DNA of 64,000 nucleotides. It comes from an uncultured SAR86 cluster bacterium (GTDB taxonomy: Bacteria; Pseudomonadota; Gammaproteobacteria; Magnimaribacterales; Magnimaribacteraceae). The stretch covers positions 1 through 64,000 of the forward strand of contig CACLEZ010000007.1 in the NCBI GenBank assembly GCA_902606175.1. Reading direction: 5' to 3'. The notes below the pieces were generated by a model, which was not told where the DNA came from, made no database searches, and saw only the letters and a list, made by a program, of their open reading frames with translations. Each line of letters opens with the position of its first letter. Position 1 is the first letter of the stretch. A program made the position numbers and the translations under genes. This document shows positions 10,245 through 18,846 of this stretch, piece after piece.

Positions 10245-11537
10245 ATGAAAAAACCTAAAGATTTAAATCTAGAGACATTATCTTTACATGCAGGAAATAA
10301 ACCTGATTCAGACTTTGGCTCAAGAGCGACACCAATCTATCAAACCTCATCTTTTGTCTTTCCAGACTCAGAAACAGCAGCAGGAATTTTTAATAATGAA
10401 AGAGCTGGTCATACCTATTCGAGGATAACAAACCCAACTAATGCAGTTCTGGAAGAGAGAATCAGCTCATTGGAAGGTGGTATAGGTGCAATTTCAACAG
10501 CTAGCGGACAAGCTGCACTCTTTTTAGCAATTACAACAATATTAGGTAAAGGTTCGCACATAGTAGCTTCTAAGAGTCTGTATGGGGGAAGTCATAATTT
10601 ACTTGAATATACATTACCAAGATTTGGAATTACCTCTTCTTTTGTGGACTTTAGGAAACCCAAAAATATAAAGTCAGCTATACAAAAAAATACAGGTTTA
10701 ATTTTTGGTGAAACTCTAGGTAATCCTGGTCTCGATGTGATGAACATCGAAATGGTTTCAAATATTGCACATCAAAATAAACTACCACTTTTAGTAGACT
10801 CTACTTTTACCACGCCCTATTTAATGAAACCTTTCGACTATGGAGCTGACCTGATTTTTCACTCAGCTACTAAATTTCTCTCAGGACATGGAGTTGTTAT
10901 AGGTGGGCTGCTTGTGGATAGTGGTAATTTTGAATGGAGTTCAAATAAAAAATTTAAAACACTAAATGAACCTTATAACGGATTTCATAATATGAAATTT
11001 GTAGAAGAGTTTGGACCTGCCGCCTTTATTAATAGAGCCAGAAAAGAGGGAGCAAGGGACTTTGGGGCTTGCATGAGTCCTCACACCGCCTTTTTAATTC
11101 TGCAGGGGTTAGAGACACTTAGTTTAAGAATGGAAAAACATATCTCAAATACTCGTGAAATTGTTTCATTCCTTAATGAACACAAAGACGTTAAAAGTGT
11201 TTCTTATCCTGAATTAGAGGATCATCCAGACAATAAACTAGCTCAAGAAATTCTACCAAGAGGTTGTGGAGCAGTTTTTACATTCGAAATTGAAGGCGGG
11301 CTTGAATCTGGTAAGAAATTTATAGAATCATTAAACATCTTCTCTCATTTAGCAAACGTAGGTGATGCAAAATCACTAGTGATCCATCCTGCTAGTACGA
11401 CTCACCATAGAATGGATACTCTGGCGTTAAAAAATGCTGGCATTAGTGAATCTACAGTAAGACTTTCGATAGGTATCGAAGATATAAATGATTTAAAAGA
11501 AGATCTTGATGAAGCATTAAAACAAGCGAATCGATAA
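10245..11537 (+). CDS. metY: O-acetylhomoserine (or O-succinylhomoserine) sulfhydrylase, PLP-dependent
   Basis: 430 residues, the length of the MetY class and longer than MetB or MetC (about 385-400). The opening ETLSLHAGNKPDSDFGSRA and the block YSRITNPTNAVLEERI are family-specific. The PLP lysine is K210 in HSATKFLSGHG. It makes homocysteine directly from activated homoserine and sulfide. One base separates its stop from the next ATG, and a homocysteine methyltransferase gene follows, so the three genes appear to be a methionine-synthesis operon. I looked for a SAM riboswitch or MetJ box in the 119-base upstream spacer and saw neither. Confidence 0.92.
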   Translation: MKKPKDLNLETLSLHAGNKPDSDFGSRATPIYQTSSFVFPDSETAAGIFNNERAGHTYSRITNPTNAVLEERISSLEGGIGAISTASGQAALFLAITTILGKGSHIVASKSLYGGSHNLLEYTLPRFGITSSFVDFRKPKNIKSAIQKNTGLIFGETLGNPGLDVMNIEMVSNIAHQNKLPLLVDSTFTTPYLMKPFDYGADLIFHSATKFLSGHGVVIGGLLVDSGNFEWSSNKKFKTLNEPYNGFHNMKFVEEFGPAAFINRARKEGARDFGACMSPHTAFLILQGLETLSLRMEKHISNTREIVSFLNEHKDVKSVSYPELEDHPDNKLAQEILPRGCGAVFTFEIEGGLESGKKFIESLNIFSHLANVGDAKSLVIHPASTTHHRMDTLALKNAGISESTVRLSIGIEDINDLKEDLDEALKQANR

Positions 11538-11538
11538 A

Positions 11539-12303
11539 ATGTACTATCATCCTGTCCAGCAAAAAATTAATAATAGTGAACCTATTATTTTTATTCATGG
11601 TACTGGTATGGATCATACGGTATGGACCTTACCTGTGAGATACTTTTCTAGAAAAAAAACAAATGTACTAGCAATAGATTTGCCTGGTCACGGACAAAAT
11701 AAAGATAAACCACTGGACTCAATATCTAAGATTTCAACCTATATTTATAATTTTCTAGATAAATATAAAATTCAAAGATGCTCCTTAGTTGGCCATAGTA
11801 TGGGTTCTTTAATAGCATTAGAGATGGCATCTTCTCGACCTGAAAGAATTAAAGCAATATCTATGATAGGAACGGCTTTTCCAATGCAGGTAAATGAAGC
11901 GCTATTGGAATCTGCAAAAAGTAATCCTCAAATTGCCATAAACATACTTACATTTATGGGATACAGCTTTTCTTCACGATTAGGCGGCAATAAAACACCA
12001 GGGATGTGGATGACAGAGTCAACTAAAAGATTGATGCAGAAAAGTAAAAAAGGAATTATTTATAAGGACTTGAAGGCATGTTCAGAATTTACTGATGGCC
12101 TTGATAAGGCAAAAAAAGTCGAGGCTAAAGTACAATTAATTTTGGGTTCCAATGATTTCTTAACACCGAGGATTAAAGCACAAGATTTAATTGATAATTT
12201 CAATCAACCTCTCGTAGAGGAAATATATGGCTCTGGACATTCCCTGATGATGGAAGAGCCTAACAAAGTGCTCGACTATTTAATAAAATTATTTAAAAAT
12301 TAA
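11539..12303 (+). CDS. Alpha/beta hydrolase
   Basis: 254 residues. HGTG at 20-23 is the oxyanion turn, GHSMGS at 85-90 gives nucleophile Ser87, and GSGHSLMMEEP supplies the C-terminal His near 233. The Asp is probably in LILGSNDFLTP. It resembles small cytoplasmic esterases and BioH/MhpC-like proteins. There is no signal peptide. It lies one base after metY and 17 bases before a homocysteine methyltransferase gene. Bacteria sometimes place a MetX-like acyltransferase of the same fold here, but this protein is too short and lacks MetX signatures, so the substrate is unknown. Confidence 0.8.
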   Translation: MYYHPVQQKINNSEPIIFIHGTGMDHTVWTLPVRYFSRKKTNVLAIDLPGHGQNKDKPLDSISKISTYIYNFLDKYKIQRCSLVGHSMGSLIALEMASSRPERIKAISMIGTAFPMQVNEALLESAKSNPQIAINILTFMGYSFSSRLGGNKTPGMWMTESTKRLMQKSKKGIIYKDLKACSEFTDGLDKAKKVEAKVQLILGSNDFLTPRIKAQDLIDNFNQPLVEEIYGSGHSLMMEEPNKVLDYLIKLFKN

Positions 12304-12320
12304 CTCTTTAGGGGGACTAT

Positions 12321-13223
12321 TTGAATAATCTGATCATAGGTGATGGAGGTATGGGCTCTGAATTAAGATTCAGAGGAGTCGAAGTTCCTTCTCATGTTGA
12401 GTCAATCTGGTCTGCTTTAGCTCTTATTGATAATCCAGAAGTTATAAAACAAATTCATTTGGATTATATTGAATCAGGATCTGAATATATTACTGTTAAT
12501 AATTATGCAGTTACTCAACCAATCTTAGAACGTGCAGGAATGTCAGATCAACTTGAGGACTTAACACTCCTCTCAATTTCTCTTGCTAAAGAAGCCATCA
12601 AAGAATCTGGTAAAAATATAATGGTTGCAGCCTCCTTGCCCCCTCTGGAGACAAGTTATCGGGCTGACCTTATTCAAGATACCTCAAAAATGTCTGATCA
12701 ATATGGTGAACTAGCTGAAATTTTAGACGGTCAAGTAGATATAATGCTATGCGAAACTATGGCAAACAGTGAAGAAGGTAGAGTTGCCCTCTCTTCTATT
12801 CAAAATTCTAAAGCTAAAAAATGGTTAAGTTGGACTTTACATGGCAATAGACTAAATAAGCTACCTAGTGGTGAAACAGTAGTTGAGGCCTTTGAAGCAG
12901 TCCCTGATTTAGCTTGCGATGCTTATTTAATTAATTGTTGTGGTGCTAATCTTGTCACTGAATCATTAAAAGAATTGAACAAACTCACCGATAAACCTAT
13001 AGGGGGATTTGCCAACTCAGAAATGATAGAAGCAATTCAAAATGATTCTTCCAATATAAGTGCTGAAAATGACCATTGGGCTTCTGCTTCTGTTATTGAT
13101 GAGAAAACTTATACTGACGAAGTTTCTAAATGGATTGATGAAGGTGCAACAATACTGGCCGGGTGCTGTCGTACAAGACCATCTCATATAAAAGAGATGA
13201 CAGAAAGGTTAGGTAAAAAGTAA
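12321..13223 (+). CDS. Homocysteine S-methyltransferase family protein (zinc-dependent)
   Basis: 300 residues, TTG start behind a strong AGGGGG site (12310-12315). The TIM-barrel family binds Zn through three cysteines; here they are seen in LINCCGAN (Cys206/207) and AGCCRT (Cys282/283). The opening GDGGMGSELRFRGV corresponds to the usual DGAMGTELQRRG. The enzyme methylates homocysteine using S-methylmethionine, betaine or DMSP-like donors without folate or B12. Placed after MetY, it would finish methionine synthesis. The donor cannot be read from sequence, though the BCCT carrier in this window could supply a betaine-type methyl donor (inference). Confidence 0.87.
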   Translation: MNNLIIGDGGMGSELRFRGVEVPSHVESIWSALALIDNPEVIKQIHLDYIESGSEYITVNNYAVTQPILERAGMSDQLEDLTLLSISLAKEAIKESGKNIMVAASLPPLETSYRADLIQDTSKMSDQYGELAEILDGQVDIMLCETMANSEEGRVALSSIQNSKAKKWLSWTLHGNRLNKLPSGETVVEAFEAVPDLACDAYLINCCGANLVTESLKELNKLTDKPIGGFANSEMIEAIQNDSSNISAENDHWASASVIDEKTYTDEVSKWIDEGATILAGCCRTRPSHIKEMTERLGKK

Positions 13224-13227
13224 GAAA

Positions 13228-13548
13228 TTAGTCCTGCTGTTCAGCAGAATCGATAATTGTTTGAAGGTCCCCTGCTTCATGCAGCTCAGAAATAATATCG
13301 CAGCCTCCAATTAACTCTCCATTCACAAATAGTTGAGGAAATGTTGGCCAGTTTGAGAATTGCGGTAAATTGGCTCTTATTTCCGGATTTGAAAGAATAT
13401 CTACAAATGAAAAAGGTTTGCCACATGCAATTAATATCTGCGAGGCTTTTGATGAAAACCCACATTGAGGGGCTTCTGGTGAACCTTTCATATACAAGAG
13501 TATTGGGTTGTCCTTAACTTGATTCTCTAGTTCTTCAATTATCGTCAT
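13228..13548 (-). CDS. grxD: Monothiol glutaredoxin (Grx4 type)
   Basis: 106 residues. The monothiol active site CGFS is at 29-32, within a PQCGFSSKASQIL block. PILLYMKGSPEAPQC and FPQLFVNGELIGGCDII carry the glutathione-binding pieces (Lys21, TFPQ, GGCD). Such proteins bind a glutathione-ligated 2Fe-2S cluster and help deliver Fe-S clusters and sense iron. The gene lies 14 bases after pdxJ on the same strand and ends 4 bases from the convergent methyltransferase gene. Confidence 0.95.
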   Translation of the reverse strand: MTIIEELENQVKDNPILLYMKGSPEAPQCGFSSKASQILIACGKPFSFVDILSNPEIRANLPQFSNWPTFPQLFVNGELIGGCDIISELHEAGDLQTIIDSAEQQD

Positions 13549-13562
13549 TTTTCTATTTTACA

Positions 13563-14297
13563 TTATTTACATAAATCTAGGAATTGCTTAGTTACAACTT
13601 CCAGACCATTGATAAGAGCATCTGAAATCAAAGCATGACCTATCGACACTTCATCAGCAGGTACTTTTGATAAAAATAATTGTAAATTATTCAAGTCTAG
13701 GTCATGACCTGCATTAACACCTAATCCAAGGCTCTTTGCATGATTAAATGCCTTTTCATATTGAGAAACTACCTCAAGAGTTGGATTAACAGCATAAGGA
13801 CCAGTATAAAGCTCAATCCTGTCTCCTTCAGCCAATTTTATTTGTTCAATGTGAACCATATCTGGATCAACAAAAAAACTTATTCTTGTTTTAGCGGTTT
13901 TAAGTGTATCAACTATATTTTTAATACTCTCAAGATCACTCTCTTTGATCTGCCATCCATGATCAGAAGTTATCTGTTCTGGAGAATCAGGCACTAATGT
14001 ACATTGATCAGGTTCTATTTCTTTCACTAAATTTATAAAACCAGGATAAATCTTTGTGGGTTCAGAATATGGGTTCCCTTCAATATTGAATTCTATATTT
14101 GATTCTGTGCAAAGTGAGGAGATATCATAAACATCATCAGGTGTTATGTGTCTAAGGTCGGGTCTAGGATGAACAGTTAATCCCTGAATCCCGCAATCAA
14201 TTAAGATTTTTGATAATTCAATAATATCTGGTCTACTCTCGCCTCTGGCATTTCTTAGCCATGCTATTTTATTTACATTAACGCTTAAATTTGTCAT
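13563..14297 (-). CDS. pdxJ: Pyridoxine 5'-phosphate synthase
   Basis: 244 residues, normal for PdxJ. It condenses 1-deoxyxylulose 5-phosphate and 3-amino-2-oxopropyl phosphate to pyridoxine phosphate. Family blocks: LSVNVNKIAWLRNARG at the start, GLTVHPRPDLRHI near 39-51, EFNIEGNP, TLVPDSPEQITSDHGW, and LGVNAGHDLDLNNL near the end. The start overlaps the preceding reductase gene by 4 bases (ATGA), so translation is coupled. pdxJ in Escherichia coli sits with recO and acpS, so this neighbourhood differs. The product, PLP, serves the nearby PLP enzymes MetY and the omega-aminotransferase, but no functional link is implied. Confidence 0.95.
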   Translation of the reverse strand: MTNLSVNVNKIAWLRNARGESRPDIIELSKILIDCGIQGLTVHPRPDLRHITPDDVYDISSLCTESNIEFNIEGNPYSEPTKIYPGFINLVKEIEPDQCTLVPDSPEQITSDHGWQIKESDLESIKNIVDTLKTAKTRISFFVDPDMVHIEQIKLAEGDRIELYTGPYAVNPTLEVVSQYEKAFNHAKSLGLGVNAGHDLDLNNLQLFLSKVPADEVSIGHALISDALINGLEVVTKQFLDLCK

Positions 14298-15331
14298 CTT
14301 TGATGTTCTATTATTACTTTACCGCTAACGTGTCCGGTTGCGGCTTTGCTATGGGCTTGGCTTATATCCTCTATATTATAAACAGAATCAATAATAGGCT
14401 TTATTGTGCCATCCTGTACTAATTCTGTAAGTTGTTCTAATCCAGACAAACTTGGCCTGTAAATGGACCAGTGAATATTTATTGGACTAAATTTTCTTTT
14501 CTGCATTTGTCTTAAATACAAAGCATGAGGAGCACCAAGGAGAATGCCTTTAGTATCTAAAGTGGTAACTAATGGATGTGTTAATGTTATGTAATGCGAA
14601 TAAGAAGATTTCTTTAGGATAGAACAACAATTTTCTACTGCATGATCTGATACATGATCGCCCAAAAGATCGTAAGCAATATCGTAATCCTTTAACAGTT
14701 CTTCAAAATTTGATTTGTTGTAATCTATTACATGGTCGGCACCTAGAGATCTTACAAGTTCTATATTTTTTTCACTACAGGTTGTAGCTATCTCACAGCC
14801 CATACTTTTGAATAACTGTATGGAAAAACATCCTACACCCCCTGCACCACCCTGTATAAAAACCTTCTTTCCTTTTAAATCTTGTGGCCTAAGCCCTGCC
14901 CATCTAATAATTGCTGACCAGGTAGTTTGGGCTACGTAAGGTAGAGAAGCCGCATGCAAGTGATCTAATTGACTTGGTTTATGAGTTATCTCATCTATAT
15001 CAATACACACATATTCGGCATGAGTACCAGAATTCGCATTAGAGCTGCAACCCCAAACCTCATCTCCAGTTTTAAATTGAGAAATATTAGATCCTATTTC
15101 AGCAACTGTGCCTGAGAAATCTGATCCAATTATCCATGGAAAAATAGGTTTTCTTTGCTTCTCAAATATAGACTTCCCATAACCTTCTCTCTTCATTAGA
15201 TCTAACGGATTAACAGAGGATGCTAAAACTTTTACCAGTACCTGATTTGATTTTGGTTCAGGCACTGCTAAGCCCTCTTCAAGTTTCAACTTAGATTCGT
15301 CTCCATACTCACGTAAAGTTACTCCGTACAT
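14294..15331 (-). CDS. Medium-chain dehydrogenase/reductase, quinone-oxidoreductase-like
   Basis: 345 residues. A GroES-like N-terminal domain (SSVNPLDLMKREGYG, GSDFSGTVAEIG, GDEVWG) is followed by a Rossmann domain with GGAGGVGCFSIQLFK near 160-175 that binds NADPH. The zinc ligands of alcohol dehydrogenases are missing, so it belongs with the zinc-free quinone oxidoreductases and RTN4IP1/crotonyl reductase-like proteins. It probably reduces an enone or quinone. It directly abuts the TauE/SafE gene (15331/15332) and overlaps pdxJ by 4 bases, so all three share a transcript. Confidence 0.87.
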   Translation of the reverse strand: MYGVTLREYGDESKLKLEEGLAVPEPKSNQVLVKVLASSVNPLDLMKREGYGKSIFEKQRKPIFPWIIGSDFSGTVAEIGSNISQFKTGDEVWGCSSNANSGTHAEYVCIDIDEITHKPSQLDHLHAASLPYVAQTTWSAIIRWAGLRPQDLKGKKVFIQGGAGGVGCFSIQLFKSMGCEIATTCSEKNIELVRSLGADHVIDYNKSNFEELLKDYDIAYDLLGDHVSDHAVENCCSILKKSSYSHYITLTHPLVTTLDTKGILLGAPHALYLRQMQKRKFSPINIHWSIYRPSLSGLEQLTELVQDGTIKPIIDSVYNIEDISQAHSKAATGHVSGKVIIEHQR

Positions 15332-16075
15332 TTATATTCCATCACTTAGTAATTTTAAGCCTATTATCAGCAAACAAAAATAAGTTATTCCATAAAATCT
15401 ATCTCCATCTAGTTTATGGGTTAATTTGAAGCCTATATAGAACCCTATGGGAGCGAAAGGTAATAAAAATAATGCTGTTGTAATATTTTCAATTCTTAAT
15501 TGATCTAATAAATAGTAAGGATAAAGTTTTATTAAGTTAACTATGCCAAAAAAGATAGCTGCTGTACCTACATAAACTCTATGATCTAATTTCTGAGGAA
15601 GCATATAAATATTAAAGGGTAATCCTCCTGCGTGAATCCCAAAACTTGTAAAGCCTGAAATTGTTCCCCAAAAAGATCCTTTAGTAACTGAAACATCTGC
15701 CAATTTTGAATCTTTAGAAAAAAAGAAATAGTTAAGCGAAAAAGTGATAGCAAGAAGACCTAGAAATATTCTTATATTGTCTTCCGATAATAAACTGAAC
15801 CATAAGAAACCAAATACTATTCCTACAGTAGCTGCTGGTAATAAAATAATTAAGTTTCTTAAATGGAAACTTTTACGATAACTATAGATACTGATCATGT
15901 CTTGAACACATAATATTGGAAGTAATATTGCAGCAGCTTGCAGAGGTGAAATAACTAATGACATTAACGGAACTCCCAAAATAGCCAATGGACCAGCAAA
16001 ACCGCCTTTTGCAATTCCATACAAAAGAACAGCAGGTATAGAAACTGCATAAAATACAGGATCGTAAATTAACAT
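15332..16075 (-). CDS. TSUP-family (TauE/SafE) membrane transporter
   Basis: 247 residues with about eight hydrophobic helices in two similar halves. The N-terminal GIAKGGFAGPLAILGVPLMSL is the typical TauE/SafE first-helix motif. The C-half repeat SGFTSFGIHAGGLPFNIYML matches the equivalent GF...HAGG motif. The family exports sulfite, sulfoacetate and other organosulfur anions, or takes up C2 compounds, across the inner membrane. The substrate is unknown. A CATACT hexamer lies 7 bases before the ATG with no SD site, so it may head a transcript. The 67-base spacer to the serine hydrolase gene shows nothing else. Confidence 0.85.
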   Translation of the reverse strand: MLIYDPVFYAVSIPAVLLYGIAKGGFAGPLAILGVPLMSLVISPLQAAAILLPILCVQDMISIYSYRKSFHLRNLIILLPAATVGIVFGFLWFSLLSEDNIRIFLGLLAITFSLNYFFFSKDSKLADVSVTKGSFWGTISGFTSFGIHAGGLPFNIYMLPQKLDHRVYVGTAAIFFGIVNLIKLYPYYLLDQLRIENITTALFLLPFAPIGFYIGFKLTHKLDGDRFYGITYFCLLIIGLKLLSDGI

Positions 16076-16142
16076 TAAATTTAGTATGAAATTAGGAAAG
16101 CCTTTTCTCTAATTTTCTCTATTTTACACGTAAACGGTGATT

Positions 16143-17354
16143 TTAATTTAGTGATAATGATTTGTAGACTGATTCTGCAACATCTGTTGCCGTTTTCCAG
16201 GCAGTTATACCAGGATGCATTTGATTCATAACAAAACCTAATGAAATATTATTATCGGGATCTGAAAAGCCTAATGAACCTCCTGCTCCACCATGTCCAA
16301 ATGCATTAGGATTAGGTCCCATACTCACGTTCTCAGTCCCTAGCATAAACCCTAGACCAAACCTTGTACGCATTCCACCCAGTACAAGATCTTTTCCATC
16401 AGATTGTGTCTGCCTTCCTTTCTCAATAGTCTCCGGAGATAACACATGTATACCATCTCGAGAGCCTCCATTAGCTAAAATTCCATATAGTTTTGCTATA
16501 GATCTTGCGGTTCCATGTCCATTTGCTGCTGGTATTTCTGCATTTCTCCATTGCTTAGTATTGGCTTCCATTCCTTCACTTGAGGAGATTGGAGGATTAT
16601 TAAATGCAGCTCCTACAGGTTTTGAAGTATCTCCAAAGTCTAATAAAAACTTTGCTCTTCCAGGTAACATAAATCTTGGCAACTTTGTTAGTAGAGGAAA
16701 AAGATATTGAAGAGGTCCAGGTTTTGAAGGATAAATATCAGAGACTCTATTGAATTCAGAATCAGGTAGACCTATCCAAAAATCAAGTTCTAGTGGCTCA
16801 GCTATTTCTTCTTTAAAATACTGACCTATTGTTCTTCCGTCTATTTTTCTCAAAAGCTCGCCAACCAAATGACCATAAGTTATAGCATGATATCCATGGG
16901 CTGTTCCAGGCTCCCAAAGAGGCTCCTGTCTGGCTAACTCAGAAGTTATTAACTCCCAGTCACTAAATGCTCCTGATTGAAGTGGTTCTCTTACACCACA
17001 TAATCCAGCCTTATGACAGAAAAGATATTTAACAGGAATATGATCTTTTCCGTTAGCAGAGAATTCAGGCCAATATTCAGAAACTGGTTTTTCAATATCC
17101 AGTAGACCTTTTTCTATAAGTTGAAGTAAACAAATTGCAGCGATGCCTTTGGTCGTTGAGAAGACATTTACAAGGGTATTTTCTTCCCAAAGTATTGATT
17201 GTGAATGATCTAAATGACCTCCCCATAGATCTATAACCTTTTTACCTTTGACCTCAACGGCGATAGATCCACCTAATTCAAAACCGCTAGAGATACTTTT
17301 TTCAAAAATATGTCTCGCTTCGATAAAATTCTCATCGCAATATCCACTTACCAT
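16143..17354 (-). CDS. Serine hydrolase, beta-lactamase/EstB family
   Basis: 403 residues, no signal peptide. The catalytic SxxK is STTK at 66-69. A Tyr-containing block GYHAITYGHLVGELL serves as the YxN-like element, and FGHGGAGGSLGFSDP near the end replaces the KTG motif, as in EstB-like esterases. The start is backed by a GGGAG site 5 bases upstream. Family members hydrolyse esters or beta-lactams; esterase activity is more likely in a marine oligotroph. It is clearly paralogous to the gene at 61338-62465, sharing the STTKG, EYWPEF, WEPGTA and GYH-TYG blocks. Confidence 0.87.
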   Translation of the reverse strand: MVSGYCDENFIEARHIFEKSISSGFELGGSIAVEVKGKKVIDLWGGHLDHSQSILWEENTLVNVFSTTKGIAAICLLQLIEKGLLDIEKPVSEYWPEFSANGKDHIPVKYLFCHKAGLCGVREPLQSGAFSDWELITSELARQEPLWEPGTAHGYHAITYGHLVGELLRKIDGRTIGQYFKEEIAEPLELDFWIGLPDSEFNRVSDIYPSKPGPLQYLFPLLTKLPRFMLPGRAKFLLDFGDTSKPVGAAFNNPPISSSEGMEANTKQWRNAEIPAANGHGTARSIAKLYGILANGGSRDGIHVLSPETIEKGRQTQSDGKDLVLGGMRTRFGLGFMLGTENVSMGPNPNAFGHGGAGGSLGFSDPDNNISLGFVMNQMHPGITAWKTATDVAESVYKSLSLN

Positions 17355-17420
17355 AATAACTCCCCAGTTAAATAATTAATTCATATTAAAGTTCCAAAGA
17401 TACTACTGTCTAGCTTTTAA

Positions 17421-18212
17421 CTACGAACTTGCAACAGCTCCCCCATCACAAGTAATAGTTTCTCCTACTGTGTAAGCACCCGCTCTTGAGCTTAAGAATA
17501 TAGCAAGTCCAGCAATATCTTCAGGCGTACCGACTCTTCCTCTTGGATTGGCATTGCCAACCTCAGACCAATTAATATCAAGATCACCACCTCCACCAAC
17601 TCCTGTACTCAACATCCAAGTAGGAAAAGGACCAGGAGCAATCGCATTAACAATAATATTTTCTTTAACAAGAGACGCAGCTAAAACTCTTGTTAAATGA
17701 TGTAAAGCTGCTTTTGAAGGACCATAAGAAAACGCATCAAAAGTTCCTGTTTTGATTCCATCTATACTTCCTATGTTAATTACTCTTGAAGGATCTTCTG
17801 CACTGCCTGATTCTCTGAGCTTGGGTAGCAATTGTTGTGTTAAAAAGAAAACCCCTTTCACATTAGTATCCATGACTTTATCCCATCCTTTTTCAGAATA
17901 TTCATCTATAGGTTCTCCCCATGAAGCACCTGCATTATTGACTAATATATCTAAAGCCTCATCGGCGGGTAACATGTCTCTGAGTGCATTTATCCCATCT
18001 AAATTTGATAAGTCTCCAGGAACGGAAATACATTCTCCGCCATATTCTTCTTGAAGTCTTTTAGCAGTTGCATCACATACTTCTGCTTTTCTAGAACTTA
18101 TATAAACTTTTGCTCCATTAGCTAAAAAACCTGCTGCAATCATTTCTCCTATTCCTCTTGAGCCACCAGTTACTAGAGCTACTTTGCCCTCTATGGAAAA
18201 TAAATCTTTCAT
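17421..18212 (-). CDS. Short-chain dehydrogenase/reductase (RhlG/FabG-like)
   Basis: 263 residues. The NAD(P) motif TGGSRGIG is at 15-22, NNAG at 92-95, and the catalytic Ser149, Tyr163 and Lys167 (YGPSK) are intact. NAIAPGPFPTWM follows the active site. Arg41 in SSRK suggests NADPH preference. An AGGAG site lies just before the ATG. It resembles RhlG-like 3-oxoacyl reductases, but the substrate is open. Its start faces the sigma32 promoter of hsp20; the two promoters share about 100 bases. It may be cotranscribed with the serine hydrolase gene 66 bases downstream. Confidence 0.88.
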   Translation of the reverse strand: MKDLFSIEGKVALVTGGSRGIGEMIAAGFLANGAKVYISSRKAEVCDATAKRLQEEYGGECISVPGDLSNLDGINALRDMLPADEALDILVNNAGASWGEPIDEYSEKGWDKVMDTNVKGVFFLTQQLLPKLRESGSAEDPSRVINIGSIDGIKTGTFDAFSYGPSKAALHHLTRVLAASLVKENIIVNAIAPGPFPTWMLSTGVGGGGDLDINWSEVGNANPRGRVGTPEDIAGLAIFLSSRAGAYTVGETITCDGGAVASS

Positions 18213-18219
18213 ACCTCTC

Positions 18220-18248
18220 CTTGATTAATTAAAAAAAAACCCCATATA
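18220..18248 (+). promoter_or_regulatory. Sigma32-type heat-shock promoter of hsp20
   Basis: CTTGATT (18220-18226), a 13-base spacer, and CCCCATAT (18240-18247). The known sigma32 consensus is CTTGAAA, 13-15 bases, CCCCATNT, so the -10 matches fully and the -35 at five of seven positions. Initiation would fall near 18254, giving an mRNA leader of about 60 nt. The downstream gene is a small heat-shock protein, which fits RpoH control. Confidence 0.85.
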
Positions 18249-18254
18249 AGTAGT

Positions 18255-18308
18255 GTAAGTGCCTTAGGGGCTTACGTAAATTATTTAATAACTTGCTTAA
18301 AAAAGGAG
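18255..18308 (+). ncRNA. Candidate ROSE-like RNA thermometer in the hsp20 leader
   Basis: Two hairpins can form in the leader. Hairpin 1 pairs GTAAG (18255-18259) with CTTAC (18271-18275), extended by CC/GG around a TTAG loop. Hairpin 2 pairs CTTGCTT (18292-18298) with AAGGAG (18303-18308), leaving G18295 bulged and an AAAA loop, and hides the Shine-Dalgarno. A UUGCU anti-SD with a bulged G opposite AGGA is the hallmark of ROSE elements upstream of ibpA-type genes. Pairing was found by eye; no folding energy was computed. A short cis-acting leader of this sort would open on heating. Confidence 0.6.
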
Positions 18309-18314
18309 AAAAAA

Positions 18315-18764
18315 ATGATAAATAATACATTTGACCTACTGTGGAGAGATATATCTCCATTTACCATAGGATTTGATAGAACTTTCGACACATTATCGCT
18401 TCTAGCCAATTCTAAACAACAATCTTCAAATTACCCCCCATATAACATAAGGAAGGTAAGCGAAGACAAATACACCATTGAACTTGCTCTAGCTGGTTTC
18501 GAAGAAAAAGAAATCGATATAGAAGCAGCCGGTGAAAATCTAACAATCAAAGGATCTAAAGCAAAAGATGCTTCAGAAGGCTTAGTCCATCAAGGTTTAG
18601 CTGCCAGAGACTTTACAAAAACATTTGTACTCTCTGATGACATGATCATCAAAGGCGCAGCTTTGAGTAATGGCATGCTCTATATAGGAATTGAAAGAGT
18701 CATACCTGATGAAAAGAAACCAAGAAAAATTGATTTCACGTCTAAAAGTAAACTTTTAGGATAA
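18315..18764 (+). CDS. Small heat-shock protein, Hsp20/alpha-crystallin family
   Basis: 149 residues, close to IbpA/IbpB. A short N-terminal arm is followed by the alpha-crystallin domain (about 37-130): PPYNIRKVSEDKYTIELALA, then EKEIDIEAAGENLTIKG, HQGLAARDFTKTF, and LSNGMLYIGIER. It holds unfolding proteins in the cytoplasm for the DnaK and ClpB machinery. The start codon follows AGGAG with 7 bases between. The gene has its own sigma32 promoter, a thermometer-like leader and an intrinsic terminator, so it is a monocistronic heat-shock unit. IbpA is the closest named relative; orthology was not tested. Confidence 0.95.
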   Translation: MINNTFDLLWRDISPFTIGFDRTFDTLSLLANSKQQSSNYPPYNIRKVSEDKYTIELALAGFEEKEIDIEAAGENLTIKGSKAKDASEGLVHQGLAARDFTKTFVLSDDMIIKGAALSNGMLYIGIERVIPDEKKPRKIDFTSKSKLLG

Positions 18765-18766
18765 TT

Positions 18767-18797
18767 AAAAAAGGAGGGTTTAGCCCTCCTTTTTTTA
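18767..18797 (+). terminator. Rho-independent terminator of hsp20
   Basis: A-run, GGAGGG (18773-18778), TTTAG loop, CCCTCC (18784-18789), then T-run. Flanking A and T residues extend the stem. It begins two bases after the hsp20 stop. It is the clearest intrinsic terminator that I can find in the whole window. Confidence 0.9.
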
Positions 18798-18846
18798 TGT
18801 GGTAATTTTTAATAAGTCATTTATAAAAACATTATACTTATCCATT

